Below are positions 54,160-63,471 of a stretch of DNA of 64,000 nt, one piece after another. The stretch is from CAUZIZ01 sp965218775 (GTDB taxonomy: Bacteria > Acidobacteriota > UBA6911 > RPQK01 > JAJDTT01). Under the pieces are notes generated by a model. That model searched no databases, was not told the DNA's origin, and saw only the letters and a program-made list of their open reading frames with translations. The number at the start of each line of letters is the position of its first letter. Within the stretch, counting starts at the first letter, position 1. The DNA is taken from contig CBDCLS010000005.1 of assembly GCA_965218775.1 (NCBI GenBank), positions 1 through 64,000 of the forward strand, written 5' to 3'. The position numbers and the translations under genes are program-made.

Positions 54160-54729
54160 ATGCGATTGCACCGTATCAAGATCCCGCCGTTCTCAGGCAG
54201 GGGTGAAGGACTACTCCTTCTCCCGATGTTGTTTGTTTTTTTCGGAATCATCGGCTCGGGTCAGACACCGCTGATTTACAAGGGAAGGCCAGAGCAACTA
54301 CCGCGAGAAGTAGCTGCCCAGCCAATCCCCTTCAGCCACAAGCTCCACGTTTCGAGTGGGATCTCCTGCAAGGGTTGTCACCTGGGTGCAGGCTCCAGCG
54401 AGCGCGCAGGCTTTCCCGCGCTGCAGAGGTGTATGTTGTGTCATAGCAGCATCAAAGCCGAGAGTGCCTCCATCCAAAGGCTCGCTTCGATGGCTGGAGA
54501 GGGCCGGGAGCCCGCCTGGGTAAGGGTCTATCAACTGCCCGACTTTGTCTTTTTCAGTCATGCCAACCACTCCACGGCTGAGGTGGCCTGCACGAAATGT
54601 CATGGGCCGGTCGAGAAACGGGAGGTCTTATCACAAGAAGTCTCGACCAGTATGGAAGCGTGCATGAACTGCCACCTTTCCCGGCAGGTTTCGACTGACT
54701 GCCATCTTTGCCATGAGCTGGGCGAGTAG
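54160..54729 (+). CDS. small exported multihaem cytochrome (c3/c7-like, five CxxCH)
   Basis: A 189-residue protein starting at ATG 54160 after CGGAG. A hydrophobic segment (LLLLPMLFVFFGIIGSGQT) exports or anchors it. Five CxxCH motifs are present: CKGCH, CMLCH, CTKCH, CMNCH and CHLCH. Extra histidines in FSHKLH and FFSHANH are probable second axial ligands, as in class III/c7 cytochromes. It should carry electrons from the PQQ dehydrogenase encoded just upstream to a terminal acceptor. An earlier in-frame start would lie within the dehydrogenase gene and was rejected. Confidence 0.88.
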   Translation: MRLHRIKIPPFSGRGEGLLLLPMLFVFFGIIGSGQTPLIYKGRPEQLPREVAAQPIPFSHKLHVSSGISCKGCHLGAGSSERAGFPALQRCMLCHSSIKAESASIQRLASMAGEGREPAWVRVYQLPDFVFFSHANHSTAEVACTKCHGPVEKREVLSQEVSTSMEACMNCHLSRQVSTDCHLCHELGE

Positions 54730-54941
54730 ACCCCACCCAAGAAAAAGCGATTGCGCCCGCCGAAGTTTTGAGTGAGAATGCTGCCAACGGACCCCGGGCT
54801 TGAGAGCCAGGACTCCGAGGGCGTGCTTAGTATAAGGCACGTCTCCACGACCGCCAGCACACACCGACCCGTCGGCTAACTTCAGCGGGGGGTGAGCCCC
54901 ACCCCTGGCTGGACAATTGTTCAGAAAGGAGAATCCCCATC

Positions 54942-56390
54942 GTGGCGAAGGAGAACAGGGAAGAGATCCTGGCCCAGTCGGACGACATGACACCGGTTGA
55001 GGGAACCGTGGACGTCAATATACCGGTTCACGAGTTATGGGAGTTCTTCACCCATGCCAATTGGTGGTCCAGGTGGAATCGGTGCTTCTTCTGGGCTCTC
55101 AACAAAGACCTGGTCCTGGGAAAGCAGCTGATCTGGGTCTTTCAGCCGATCCGTTGGTATTACTTGTACCGGATGTTCGCGATTGCCCGAATTGTGGAGC
55201 TTGAAAAGAACCGGAAGGTGACCTGGGAAGTGACCGCCCTACCCGGATTCTACGCTCGTCACACCTATTCCGTGGAGGATCTAGGCGAGGGGCGAAGCCG
55301 CTTTGGATCCTGGGAGAAGGCCCACGGTTGGGGTTTCCGCCTGATGAAGAAGTTCTGGATCGCTCACTTCACCTTCGTCAAGGATCTGTCCCTGGAAGGA
55401 GCCAAGTTTCTGGAATATGCCTACCGCCGTGATGGCAAGCTCACCGAGGGTGGCCTTCGACGCAAAGCAGGCGGGTGCTCTTGTTCGCTGGTTCTGGTTC
55501 TGATGCTCCTGATCTTCGTTGCGGGAAGCCTGGGCTTCGGTTGGTTCTATGTCTCGTTCGTTCGACAGACCAGTACGGAGCTGGCTCCCGGCATCCATGC
55601 CGTCTTCGGTGGAGGTGGTAATTCTTTGCTGATCCAGGATGGAAACGAGGCCCTACTAATCGACACCAAATTCCCTCCGGGCTCCAAGACGCTGGGCAAG
55701 TGGGTCTCCGGGCATTCGGAGGCTCCGGTGACGAAGATCGTCAACACCCACTACCACTACGACCACACCCGGGGGAACAGTCTCTACCCGGAAGCCAAGA
55801 TTTTCGCCCATGAAAAGGTCCCTCGGCTCATGGGGCTGCACGACGAGCCCTGGTGGTCGGACCATCCGGAGGGCGTGCCCAAGGGCGCTAACCTGGTGGG
55901 TCAAGCCCGGAGTATCCAGGTGGGCAAGCATGAGGTAGTCCTGACTCACCCCGGCATCGCCCACACGCACGGTGATATTTTCGTCCACTTGCCGAAACAG
56001 AACATCATCGCCACCGGCGATCTGCTGTTTCACACCTACTACCCTTTTCTCGATCTTGGTGAAGGCGGCGTCTCCATTCCCGACTTTGTCCCCGCGATTA
56101 GAAAAATCGCCGACGATCATCCCAACGCCATCTATGTTCCGGGTCATGGACCTCTGGCTAGAGCCGCCGACCTGCGCCGGTTTGCTGACTATCTGGAGGC
56201 TCTTTACAGCGCCGTCCAAAAGGCACACAAGGAGGGACTCACCGAGGACCAGGCGGCCAGTGAGATCGATCTGTCGAAATGGGATCTGTCCATTTTGCCT
56301 TCGGCACACGATAGCCTCTTGCCCGAATGGGCTACTGCCGAGAGCAACATTCGATGGGTCTACCAACTTGTCGAACGCTCGTCTGGGTAG
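54942..56390 (+). CDS. SRPBCC (START-like) domain fused through a membrane helix to a metallo-beta-lactamase-fold hydrolase
   Basis: A 482-residue protein from GTG 54942 with AAGGAG upstream. Residues about 15-165 look like a polyketide-cyclase/START-like domain (VDVNIPVHELWEFFTHANWW, KVTWEVTALPG). A cysteine-rich turn and one transmembrane helix (SLVLVLMLLIFVAGSLGFGWF, about residues 183-205) follow. The remainder is a metallo-beta-lactamase fold with zinc ligands in NTHYHYDHTRG, TPGI-like HPGIAHTHGD and IATGDLLF, and a late VPGHGPLA. The topology implies one domain inside and one outside the cytoplasm. This fusion is not one I recognise as a standard family. It heads a four-gene same-strand cluster. 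Confidence 0.8.
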   Translation: MAKENREEILAQSDDMTPVEGTVDVNIPVHELWEFFTHANWWSRWNRCFFWALNKDLVLGKQLIWVFQPIRWYYLYRMFAIARIVELEKNRKVTWEVTALPGFYARHTYSVEDLGEGRSRFGSWEKAHGWGFRLMKKFWIAHFTFVKDLSLEGAKFLEYAYRRDGKLTEGGLRRKAGGCSCSLVLVLMLLIFVAGSLGFGWFYVSFVRQTSTELAPGIHAVFGGGGNSLLIQDGNEALLIDTKFPPGSKTLGKWVSGHSEAPVTKIVNTHYHYDHTRGNSLYPEAKIFAHEKVPRLMGLHDEPWWSDHPEGVPKGANLVGQARSIQVGKHEVVLTHPGIAHTHGDIFVHLPKQNIIATGDLLFHTYYPFLDLGEGGVSIPDFVPAIRKIADDHPNAIYVPGHGPLARAADLRRFADYLEALYSAVQKAHKEGLTEDQAASEIDLSKWDLSILPSAHDSLLPEWATAESNIRWVYQLVERSSG

Positions 56391-56486
56391 GGACTGGTTT
56401 CGCTTTATCGAACTGGGAAGGGTAGCACCCGGAATACGTCTGGAACGCGAGTCACGCTGTAAGGGATCCCGACAGGAGGAGGTCTG

Positions 56487-57839
56487 ATGAACGAAGAGAA
56501 CCAAGGTTTTAAAGAAGCCCTTCGCTATCCGCTTTTTAGCTCAATTTTCAACCGGCGCTCCCGCAGAATCGGAAAGGGCATCTCATCCATTCCCGCAGGG
56601 AGCCTTAGCTACACTTCGAATCAGGATCCACAGCCCCTGAGCCCGCTGGAGGAAGCGATGCTGATCGCCTCCACCGGGATTACCGGTGTGACCATGCCGG
56701 ACATGCCCTTCAAGACAGAGCAAGGCAAACCCCTGGTGGGTTCTCCCATGTTGGAGATCTCGGGCCGCACCGCCAGTAGTCCGGACAATGCCCAGGCAGC
56801 CCACTTCTTTTTGATCAATGATAGCGGGACCTATTTCCTCAAGACGCCCGACGATCTCGATCCTTATTACCTGTCCCATGGAGAGCTGACCCCGGACAAG
56901 CTCATTCACTACGCCCAGAAGTGCAAGGTCAAGGTGTCGGATGAGCGGTTGGATTTCCCTCGAGAGTATCCCTGCTACCTGGGCCGCAATCGCTATGTCT
57001 CCAATCTTCCCGGCAGCACCATCCTGGTCCCCGTCATGGACATGACGAAGCAGTACATCAACGGCCTGATGTATCTGCTCTCGCAGGATGATGGATTTCG
57101 GCCGATGTTTATCGATGATTGGAATTTCTACCGACCTGCCGGCGTGAAGAAGTGGGTCCGGAGCGGTTTCGTGAACAAGAAACTGCCGATTCCCATGGGC
57201 TACATGGGCACCTTTCGCATCCATATCGAGGCCGATCTACTGGTCCAGAATGTGCTCCTCGCGATCCAGGCCATGGGACTAGGAGGCTGGGTGCATGCAG
57301 CCTTTGCCGGTCCCATACTGATGGGCGACCCCGAGTATCGGGATCGATACGGGCCGGGCCTGAGCTTTCGCTACGAGGAACCCAACAAGAGGCTCCGGAG
57401 ACTCTTCCGATTCCTGACACCCCTACCTACATGGCGCCCCAATCCAGTGGGATTGGACGGTATCCTAGAGGCCTACACTCCCCCTTACTATAAGGACATG
57501 TCCGAGGCAATCGACGCTCTCCTGGAGACCAAGTACGGACCCAAGGGTCACTACAAAGATCCAAAGGGTTTCGACGGAATCTTCAAGGAGGGCCTGGCCG
57601 ACCGCTTTCTGGATGAAGTTCCTCACTACAGTGACGACGTAGTAGCCTGCGCCAAGGACGTCTGTAACTACATCTACGACACCTACGGGCGCTTTCCGGC
57701 ACACATCGACGCCATTTTCGTTCCGGGGGTGTGGGTCCAGGCTCACCATCTCGACCTGGACTACTATGACCAGCTCTATAAGGGCGGTTACAGCGAGACC
57801 CAGGCGAAACACCAGGAACTATGGCACGCTCACGATTGA
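56487..57839 (+). CDS. divergent nitroreductase-like flavoprotein (450 residues)
   Basis: An uncharacterised protein with GAGGAGG before the ATG. The N-terminal RRSRRIGKG followed by LSPLEEAMLIASTGITG is the pattern of nitroreductase/SagB-type flavoproteins (R-x-S-R and helix before the FMN site), and MGLGGWVHAAFAGP fits their C-terminal FMN-binding region. It is more than twice the length of a normal nitroreductase, with an extra aromatic and aspartate-rich C-terminus (HHLDLDYYDQLYKGGYSE). No signal peptide, so it is probably cytoplasmic. It sits between the fusion protein and the dihaem cytochrome, with gaps of about 96 and 39 bases. Confidence 0.55.
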   Translation: MNEENQGFKEALRYPLFSSIFNRRSRRIGKGISSIPAGSLSYTSNQDPQPLSPLEEAMLIASTGITGVTMPDMPFKTEQGKPLVGSPMLEISGRTASSPDNAQAAHFFLINDSGTYFLKTPDDLDPYYLSHGELTPDKLIHYAQKCKVKVSDERLDFPREYPCYLGRNRYVSNLPGSTILVPVMDMTKQYINGLMYLLSQDDGFRPMFIDDWNFYRPAGVKKWVRSGFVNKKLPIPMGYMGTFRIHIEADLLVQNVLLAIQAMGLGGWVHAAFAGPILMGDPEYRDRYGPGLSFRYEEPNKRLRRLFRFLTPLPTWRPNPVGLDGILEAYTPPYYKDMSEAIDALLETKYGPKGHYKDPKGFDGIFKEGLADRFLDEVPHYSDDVVACAKDVCNYIYDTYGRFPAHIDAIFVPGVWVQAHHLDLDYYDQLYKGGYSETQAKHQELWHAHD

Positions 57840-57878
57840 TGGTTCAGGGGATACCATCGCGAAGGCGAGGGAACTGAC

Positions 57879-59477
57879 ATGCCTGTCGAACATACGAAAA
57901 GAGGGCGCTGGATTCGGCTGGTCCGGATCCTCGCCATCTGCATCACCACGGTCCTGCTCTTGACGACGCTGGTTTTTCTATTCCTGGAATCAACCTGGGT
58001 CGAGGAGAGACCCTCGCCTTCACCGCAGGAGGCGTTTCTCTATGGGCTGGCCGGAACCGAGGTTCTGCCGCTCCCGGTTTTCAAAGTCCTTCCCTCCTTG
58101 TTTCCGGATCAATTTCAGCCGGCTGGTCCGGAAGCCGGAGACTGGGTCGAGCAATTCGGCTTCATTCGAGGAAAGCCCGACGTCAACGAAGGCGTGCCAC
58201 AGGGTTTCAGTGTCTCCAACTATCGGCCTCGGTCTGGTTCCCCCTCCCCGGTTAAATTCGTCGGCTTCAACTGCTCCCTGTGCCACAGCTCGATGATCAA
58301 GAGGAGCGAAGAGGACGAGGGAGTAATGATCCACGGGATGGGGAGCACCTCTCTCGACTTCATCGCCTGGGTCGATGCCCTCAGAACTGCGCTGCTGGAT
58401 GAAGAGCGGCTGACAATGGAGACGATCGAAGACGCTTACGCGAAAGAATTCGACGGATCATTGAGCTTGATGGAAGGCCTGATGGTGCGCCTTTGGCTGA
58501 CTGGAATTCGCTCCGCTTTGACCGAGTCCATTAGCCGCTACGACGAGCCCTACCATGGCGGAGAACTGAGAGACGCGAAGTTGATGGTAAACGGTCCTGC
58601 CCGGACCCAGCCCTTCAGAAACCTGGTGCGCAGCGTTCTGAACCGGCCGGCTGCGACGGATCGAGCCATGTGCAAGTTCCCGGTGCTCTATCAACAGGGA
58701 CTTCGGGAATGGGGACAGTTCGACGGCAGTGTCGGCGACCGGCTCACCCGCAGCGTGCTGGCGGCTATCGCCACCGGAGCTACCATCGACAATCTGGTGC
58801 TGCCCGACGTATCCGAGAGTGTACAGCAGGCAATCAGGTACTCAGAAACCCTCAAAGGGCCGAGTTACCTGGAGATCTTCCCCGATCAGACTTTGGATGC
58901 GGAAAAAGTCGAAAGAGGAAAACCGGTCTATAGGCAGTATTGCGATGATTGTCACGGATCTCCGGGGCCAGATGGAAATTGGGTCAAGGGAAGTCGTGAG
59001 GGTGAAGTGGTGCCCGTCGAAGAAATCCAGACGGATCCGGAACGTGTGACATTTCGATACTACGATATCATCACCGATCACCTTTACGACCTCTTTCCTG
59101 ATGGGCATCCTCTCAAGCCCAAAAGGGAAGACCTCCGACCGGGCCCCAGGGGCACCACCAAGGGCTACCTCAACATGCCCATGGATTCGGCCTTTGCCCG
59201 AGCTCCCTACCTGCACAACGGAAGCGTCCTCACCATGGCCGAGCTGATCAATTTGAAGCCGCGCCGAGAAGTCTTCTACCGTGGCGACAACGTCTACGAT
59301 CCCATCGATCTGGGTCTGATCGCTCCAGATCAGCCCGATGTCCGGCACTATTACGAGATGGACACCCGAAGAGATGGCAATTCGCGCAGGGGGCACGACT
59401 ACCCTTGGCCCTATGAGGGTCCTGGTTGGGACAAGGCTGCCCTCGAGGATCTGCTCGAGTACATGAAGACTCTATAG
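57879..59477 (+). CDS. membrane-anchored dihaem cytochrome c protein
   Basis: A 532-residue protein with one N-terminal membrane helix (ILAICITTVLLLTTLVFLFL) and a periplasmic body. Two haem motifs occur, CSLCH near residue 130 and CDDCH near residue 355, plus an APYLHNGSVLTMAELI block of the type seen near the distal haem of MauG/RoxA-like and thiosulfate-type cytochromes. Overall architecture recalls RoxA/RoxB-like dihaem oxygenases and peroxidases rather than a simple carrier. GGCGAGGGA precedes the ATG. It is followed after 17 bases by a membrane protein gene, completing the four-gene set. Confidence 0.75.
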   Translation: MPVEHTKRGRWIRLVRILAICITTVLLLTTLVFLFLESTWVEERPSPSPQEAFLYGLAGTEVLPLPVFKVLPSLFPDQFQPAGPEAGDWVEQFGFIRGKPDVNEGVPQGFSVSNYRPRSGSPSPVKFVGFNCSLCHSSMIKRSEEDEGVMIHGMGSTSLDFIAWVDALRTALLDEERLTMETIEDAYAKEFDGSLSLMEGLMVRLWLTGIRSALTESISRYDEPYHGGELRDAKLMVNGPARTQPFRNLVRSVLNRPAATDRAMCKFPVLYQQGLREWGQFDGSVGDRLTRSVLAAIATGATIDNLVLPDVSESVQQAIRYSETLKGPSYLEIFPDQTLDAEKVERGKPVYRQYCDDCHGSPGPDGNWVKGSREGEVVPVEEIQTDPERVTFRYYDIITDHLYDLFPDGHPLKPKREDLRPGPRGTTKGYLNMPMDSAFARAPYLHNGSVLTMAELINLKPRREVFYRGDNVYDPIDLGLIAPDQPDVRHYYEMDTRRDGNSRRGHDYPWPYEGPGWDKAALEDLLEYMKTL

Positions 59478-59494
59478 CCTGAGGAGTTCGCGAA

Positions 59495-60076
59495 ATGGAA
59501 ATAGCAAGGGCAAGAGAGAATATATCGCTGGCGGAGTGGACACACACCTACGTCCCCTTTGGAATCCTGATCACCCTGGCTCTCATGGCCGCAGAAATGG
59601 CTCAGAATCTGGTCCACCAGCGTATGGTCTATTCCATCTGGGTCGCGCTTTTGTTTTTGATTCCCGCCATTTGCCTCTATTTACTTCCGGGAGTTTCGAG
59701 TAGGAAGATCCACTACTGGCTCCTCTTTTGGACTTTCAGTTTTGCTTCCTATCTGGTCCATTTCTACTACTCGACATTCGTCTTTTACGGAGGCATTGCA
59801 GCGGTCTACGAAGGCCAGGGAGCCTTGATTGCCAGCAGCAATTTCCTGGTCACGCTGTGGTGGGCGCTAGATCTGCTACTAGCCTGGTTTGGTAGGTCCG
59901 AATCAAAGTGGATCCGAATTCAGCGCACGGGCGCCCACATCTACATCACACTCATTTTCTTTGCGTCGTCCGTGGTTCTGGTGGGTGGGCCGGTGAGTAG
60001 GAGCCTGGGTGTGCTCCTGGCCGCGAGCGTAGTAATTTGCCTGATTCTACGTATCCGGGCCAAGAAGGCGCAATAA
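59495..60076 (+). CDS. polytopic membrane protein
   Basis: A 193-residue protein with about five transmembrane helices (FGILITLALMAAEMA, IWVALLFLIPAICLYLL, YWLLFWTFSFASYLVHFYY, FLVTLWWALDLLLAWF, IYITLIFFASSVVLVGG). A GAGG-like site precedes the ATG and only 17 bases separate it from the cytochrome gene. Conserved aromatic and histidine residues (HYWLLFW, LVHFYYS) could bind quinone or haem, which would fit an electron-transfer partner for the cytochrome, but this is inference. Last gene of the cluster. Confidence 0.7.
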   Translation: MEIARARENISLAEWTHTYVPFGILITLALMAAEMAQNLVHQRMVYSIWVALLFLIPAICLYLLPGVSSRKIHYWLLFWTFSFASYLVHFYYSTFVFYGGIAAVYEGQGALIASSNFLVTLWWALDLLLAWFGRSESKWIRIQRTGAHIYITLIFFASSVVLVGGPVSRSLGVLLAASVVICLILRIRAKKAQ

Positions 60077-60120
60077 CGAAGGGAGGGTACCGACCAGATT
60101 GATGCGAAAATATACTCTAA

Positions 60121-60301
60121 GGGCTCGCGCAGAAATAACTTGGTAGAATTGGCGCACAGATTTGGGCCAGATTTGGCCGCGAACGATTGAGCGAAACCGC
60201 AGGCGTAGCCAGGCCTACGTTGAGGATTTCGCGATTGAGGAGCGGCCGAAGATGGTGTGAATCTGAGATGCCAAAATGCCAAGTTATTTCTGCGCGAGCC
60301 C
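60121..60301 (-). mobile_element. 181-bp MITE, copy G2
   Basis: Perfect 23-base inverted ends beginning GGGCTCGCGCAGAAATAACT, with TAA duplicated on both sides (60118-60120, 60302-60304). Identical length and matching interior to G1 at 44016, in opposite orientation. The perfect ends suggest recent mobility. No gene inside. Confidence 0.9.
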
Positions 60302-60792
60302 TAAGCGAACGTGTTCCAAGAAGGACCGTTGTGCAAAAGGCGCTTTACGTCCTTTCCTTTCAGTAGTTTCATCCAATTCTTGGGTGACAGTGGTCCCGTG
60401 ATCAAAGTCCCGAAACCTGAGGCCATATGGCTTTTGGTGTCCGTGGGCTGGGAAGATATAAAGCAAGCTATTTCATGCAGTTGCTTCAAGTAGCCACCCC
60501 TTAGCGTATAAAATTACGCGAATCTGGTCGCTACCCTTACTTCCAGGAAAAAGTGCCAGGGGGGAAGCTCGAGTCCGTCGAGTCCCAGTCAGAGAGCGAT
60601 CGAGAGTCTCGCTAAACCCTGCATTTAGAGCACAATAACATCCTTTATTCTACATTAAGGGGCTGACCCGTCAAGGGAGGTTGTCCACGTCTCAGAGAGG
60701 GGGATTGGCTGGCGCAAGATAGCAGATTTATCTTGCATCCAAACCAGCAGAGCGGCGAGGGGTGTCCAGGCGGTTGTCTACAGCATGTTCGC
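60302..60792. other. non-coding gap downstream of the kinase gene
   Basis: About 490 bases between the MITE and the end of the minus-strand kinase gene. Short open frames show no recognisable content, and I see no convincing terminator or promoter. Confidence 0.45.
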
Positions 60793-63471
60793 TCAGTTGC
60801 CGCTGGGCACCAACCGCTTGAGTTCTTCAAACCAGTTGAGGACAACGTTGATTTGGGTCGGCCACCCCGGCTGGATGAACACGAACCGCTGGTCGTCGGG
60901 TGCGATGTCGTAGGTCAAAGACGTCCAACCCTCCGAAGAACCCTCCGGATAGGTAAACAGCCGTCTCGGAGCTTCTGCTTTTAGTGTCGGCTTCGTTTGG
61001 ATGGAGACCACCATCACCTTCTCCCCGTTCCGATAGAAAAGCTCCCTGCCATCGTGTGCCCATAGGGGCTGAACCCCTCCGTCTGTGGATATGGGCTCAA
61101 TCCCGCCTCCTTCGGGGTAGCGTTTAACGTACACCTCGGCTCGGCCCGAGCGGCCCGAGGTAAAGGCAATCCACCGACCGTCCGGCGAGAACATGGGCTG
61201 ACTTTCGAGAAACTCGGTGGCCAGAAAGGGCTGCGGCTCACCTCCGAGGGGAAGCAACGAAATGTCCCAGTCTGCTGAGGGAACGCGCTCTGCAAACGCC
61301 AATACATTACCGTCGGGAGACCAGGAAAAGGGTATCTTCACTTTCGCTCTTGTGGGTTGCAGATCCCCCGCCATGAGTTGCTCGGCCTTACCACTGCCGT
61401 CTGCTGCCATCCAAAAGAGACCGCTGCCCGGCCGGGCGAATGCGAGTCGAGTGCCGTCTGGAGTCCAAATGGGAGCCTCAGCCCCACCCGTCGTCAACGG
61501 ACTCAAGATCCCTCGGGCTATTTCATAGATCCAGACATCAATGCCTTCTGTGAGAGATCCCACTCCCACACCCAGACGCTTCCCATCGGGCAAAAAGCGA
61601 ACGGAAGCGAAGTCTCGCTGCCTGTCCGTCACGGGCTGTTGCTCGCCCTGGCGATCTACCCAGGACAGCCTATTCCCACCACTTGCCAGACCCCCCCTGG
61701 GAATATAGGCCAGCGTTCCGTTCTCCGATAGGCTGTACTGCACTGCATCCTCACGCCTCCAGAGCCCCTCCAACACCGGTTTGGAGTCTCCCGTCACCTT
61801 GAGGGTCTTCAGATCGAAGGGTGCCGCCAGGAGGTTTTCGTCCAAAGCGTAGATCAGGTGACCGGTGGGCGCATAGCGGGGGTACCTGCCACGCTGGATG
61901 AGAACCTTCTCTTCACCGGTTTCCAGGGACAGCACCCCTATGCTCGATGCTCCTTCCCCATAGCGGGCGAATACCACTGCCTTACCCCCGGGTAGAATCT
62001 GGGGACGAAAACCCAACCGGACTCCGCTCAGTTCCTCGGGGGTGCCCCCTGCGTCCGAGACCCTCCAGATTCCGGGCCTTTGTCCGAAAACGATGGTGCC
62101 ATCCTGTCCCCAACTGCCGCCCCGGCCGATCCTCACTTCGCAGAGGGTCTGGGGCGTGCCACCCATCAAGGACACTTTCTTCAATGCTCGCTCATCATGG
62201 CTAAAGAAGGCCACCCACTGGCCGTCAGGAGAAAAGAATGGATGCATGGCACCTTCGGTGTGGGGGATCGGCTTGGACTCCACTTGAGGCAGGGCCCGCA
62301 CATACAGCTGTTGGGTACCCCCTCGGTAGGCAGCGTAAACCAGCTGGGTCCCATCGGGTGATAGTGCCAATTGATAACCACGAAGCGTCGCACCCTCAGG
62401 AAGGACAACAGGAAACTGGGCAACAGTGGGCTGTGTCGATTCGCTGTCGTCCGCCCGGTTCCATAGAACAGAGTCGAGGAAGAGACCGGTCGCTAGAGCC
62501 AGTAGAGCAATTGCGACTAGCGGCATTGCCTGTCGCCACCTTGATTGGACCTTCCTTTCTTGGGCCGTTGCTGGAACCGGAGCGGTTTCAACCTGAGTCT
62601 CGCCTGAGTCTGCGATGTCGCTACTGATCAGGTCTCCCAGATCTGTTCTCACATCATGGACGAGTTGGTAGCGCCGATCCGGCTCCTTGGCCAACATCTT
62701 CCTCACCATGTGCTGAAGGAGTCCCGGAGTGTTGTCCAGATGTCTGGTGACAGCGGCGGGGACTTCCTTGAGGAGGGCATTGGCCGTCTCCACAGGCGTG
62801 TCTTTCTTGAAAGGGTGAACCCCTGTGAGCATCTCGTAGAACAGCACTCCAAAGGAGAAGATGTCCGAACGGGGATCTAGCTCCTGGCCTTGTACCTGTT
62901 CCGGTGACATATAGGGCAGCGTGCCCAGCGTGGCACCTGAGGCAGTGAGACTGCTGCTCAGGGTGTTTTCCTGACTGTCCGGTCCCTCTGCCGGAGTCAG
63001 CCGCTTGGCTAGACCGAAGTCCATCACCTTCACATGTCCTTCCGGCGTGAGCATGATGTTGGCGGGCTTCAGATCCCGGTGGACGATGTTCTGTTTGTGG
63101 GCTGCCTCCAGAGCCTCGGCAATCTCCGTGGCCTTTTGCAGGGCATCCTTCAGCTCCAGTGGACCCTTGGCCAGCCGGGCCTGGAGAGTCTGACCCCGGA
63201 TGTACTGCATGGAGATGAAGGACTGCTCCCCGGCTTCCCCAACCTCATGGATATGGCAGATATAGGGGTGATCGAGAGCCGCCGCCAATTTCGCCTCCCG
63301 CAGGAAGCGCCGCTTGGCAGCCGGATCTTCCTGCATTTCCTGGGCCACGAACTTGAGGGCGACCTCTCGGCCCAGGGGGCCGCTGTCCTGGGCCAGATAG
63401 ACCTCGCCCATCCCTCCTTCGCCGAGCTTTTCCAGAATCTTGTAATGGGAGACGGTTTGGCCTATCAACAC
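60793..63471 (-). CDS. Ser/Thr protein kinase fused to TolB-type propeller
   Basis: An 892-residue receptor-like kinase. The PknB-type kinase domain (residues about 8-275) has the glycine loop LGEGGMGEVY, Lys40 (VALKF), catalytic HRDLKPANIM with Asp133, DFGLAKR at 151 and GTLPYMSPEQVQG in the activation segment. One membrane helix follows (AMPLVAIALLALATGLFLDSV, about residues 313-333). The external part is a PD40/TolB propeller with repeats LALSPDGTQLVYAA, FSPDGQWVAFFS, WTPDGTRLAFA and FSPDGRWIAFTS. This fusion is especially common in Acidobacteria. It presumably senses an extracellular ligand and phosphorylates unknown cytoplasmic targets. Confidence 0.93.
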   Translation of the reverse strand: MLIGQTVSHYKILEKLGEGGMGEVYLAQDSGPLGREVALKFVAQEMQEDPAAKRRFLREAKLAAALDHPYICHIHEVGEAGEQSFISMQYIRGQTLQARLAKGPLELKDALQKATEIAEALEAAHKQNIVHRDLKPANIMLTPEGHVKVMDFGLAKRLTPAEGPDSQENTLSSSLTASGATLGTLPYMSPEQVQGQELDPRSDIFSFGVLFYEMLTGVHPFKKDTPVETANALLKEVPAAVTRHLDNTPGLLQHMVRKMLAKEPDRRYQLVHDVRTDLGDLISSDIADSGETQVETAPVPATAQERKVQSRWRQAMPLVAIALLALATGLFLDSVLWNRADDSESTQPTVAQFPVVLPEGATLRGYQLALSPDGTQLVYAAYRGGTQQLYVRALPQVESKPIPHTEGAMHPFFSPDGQWVAFFSHDERALKKVSLMGGTPQTLCEVRIGRGGSWGQDGTIVFGQRPGIWRVSDAGGTPEELSGVRLGFRPQILPGGKAVVFARYGEGASSIGVLSLETGEEKVLIQRGRYPRYAPTGHLIYALDENLLAAPFDLKTLKVTGDSKPVLEGLWRREDAVQYSLSENGTLAYIPRGGLASGGNRLSWVDRQGEQQPVTDRQRDFASVRFLPDGKRLGVGVGSLTEGIDVWIYEIARGILSPLTTGGAEAPIWTPDGTRLAFARPGSGLFWMAADGSGKAEQLMAGDLQPTRAKVKIPFSWSPDGNVLAFAERVPSADWDISLLPLGGEPQPFLATEFLESQPMFSPDGRWIAFTSGRSGRAEVYVKRYPEGGGIEPISTDGGVQPLWAHDGRELFYRNGEKVMVVSIQTKPTLKAEAPRRLFTYPEGSSEGWTSLTYDIAPDDQRFVFIQPGWPTQINVVLNWFEELKRLVPSGN

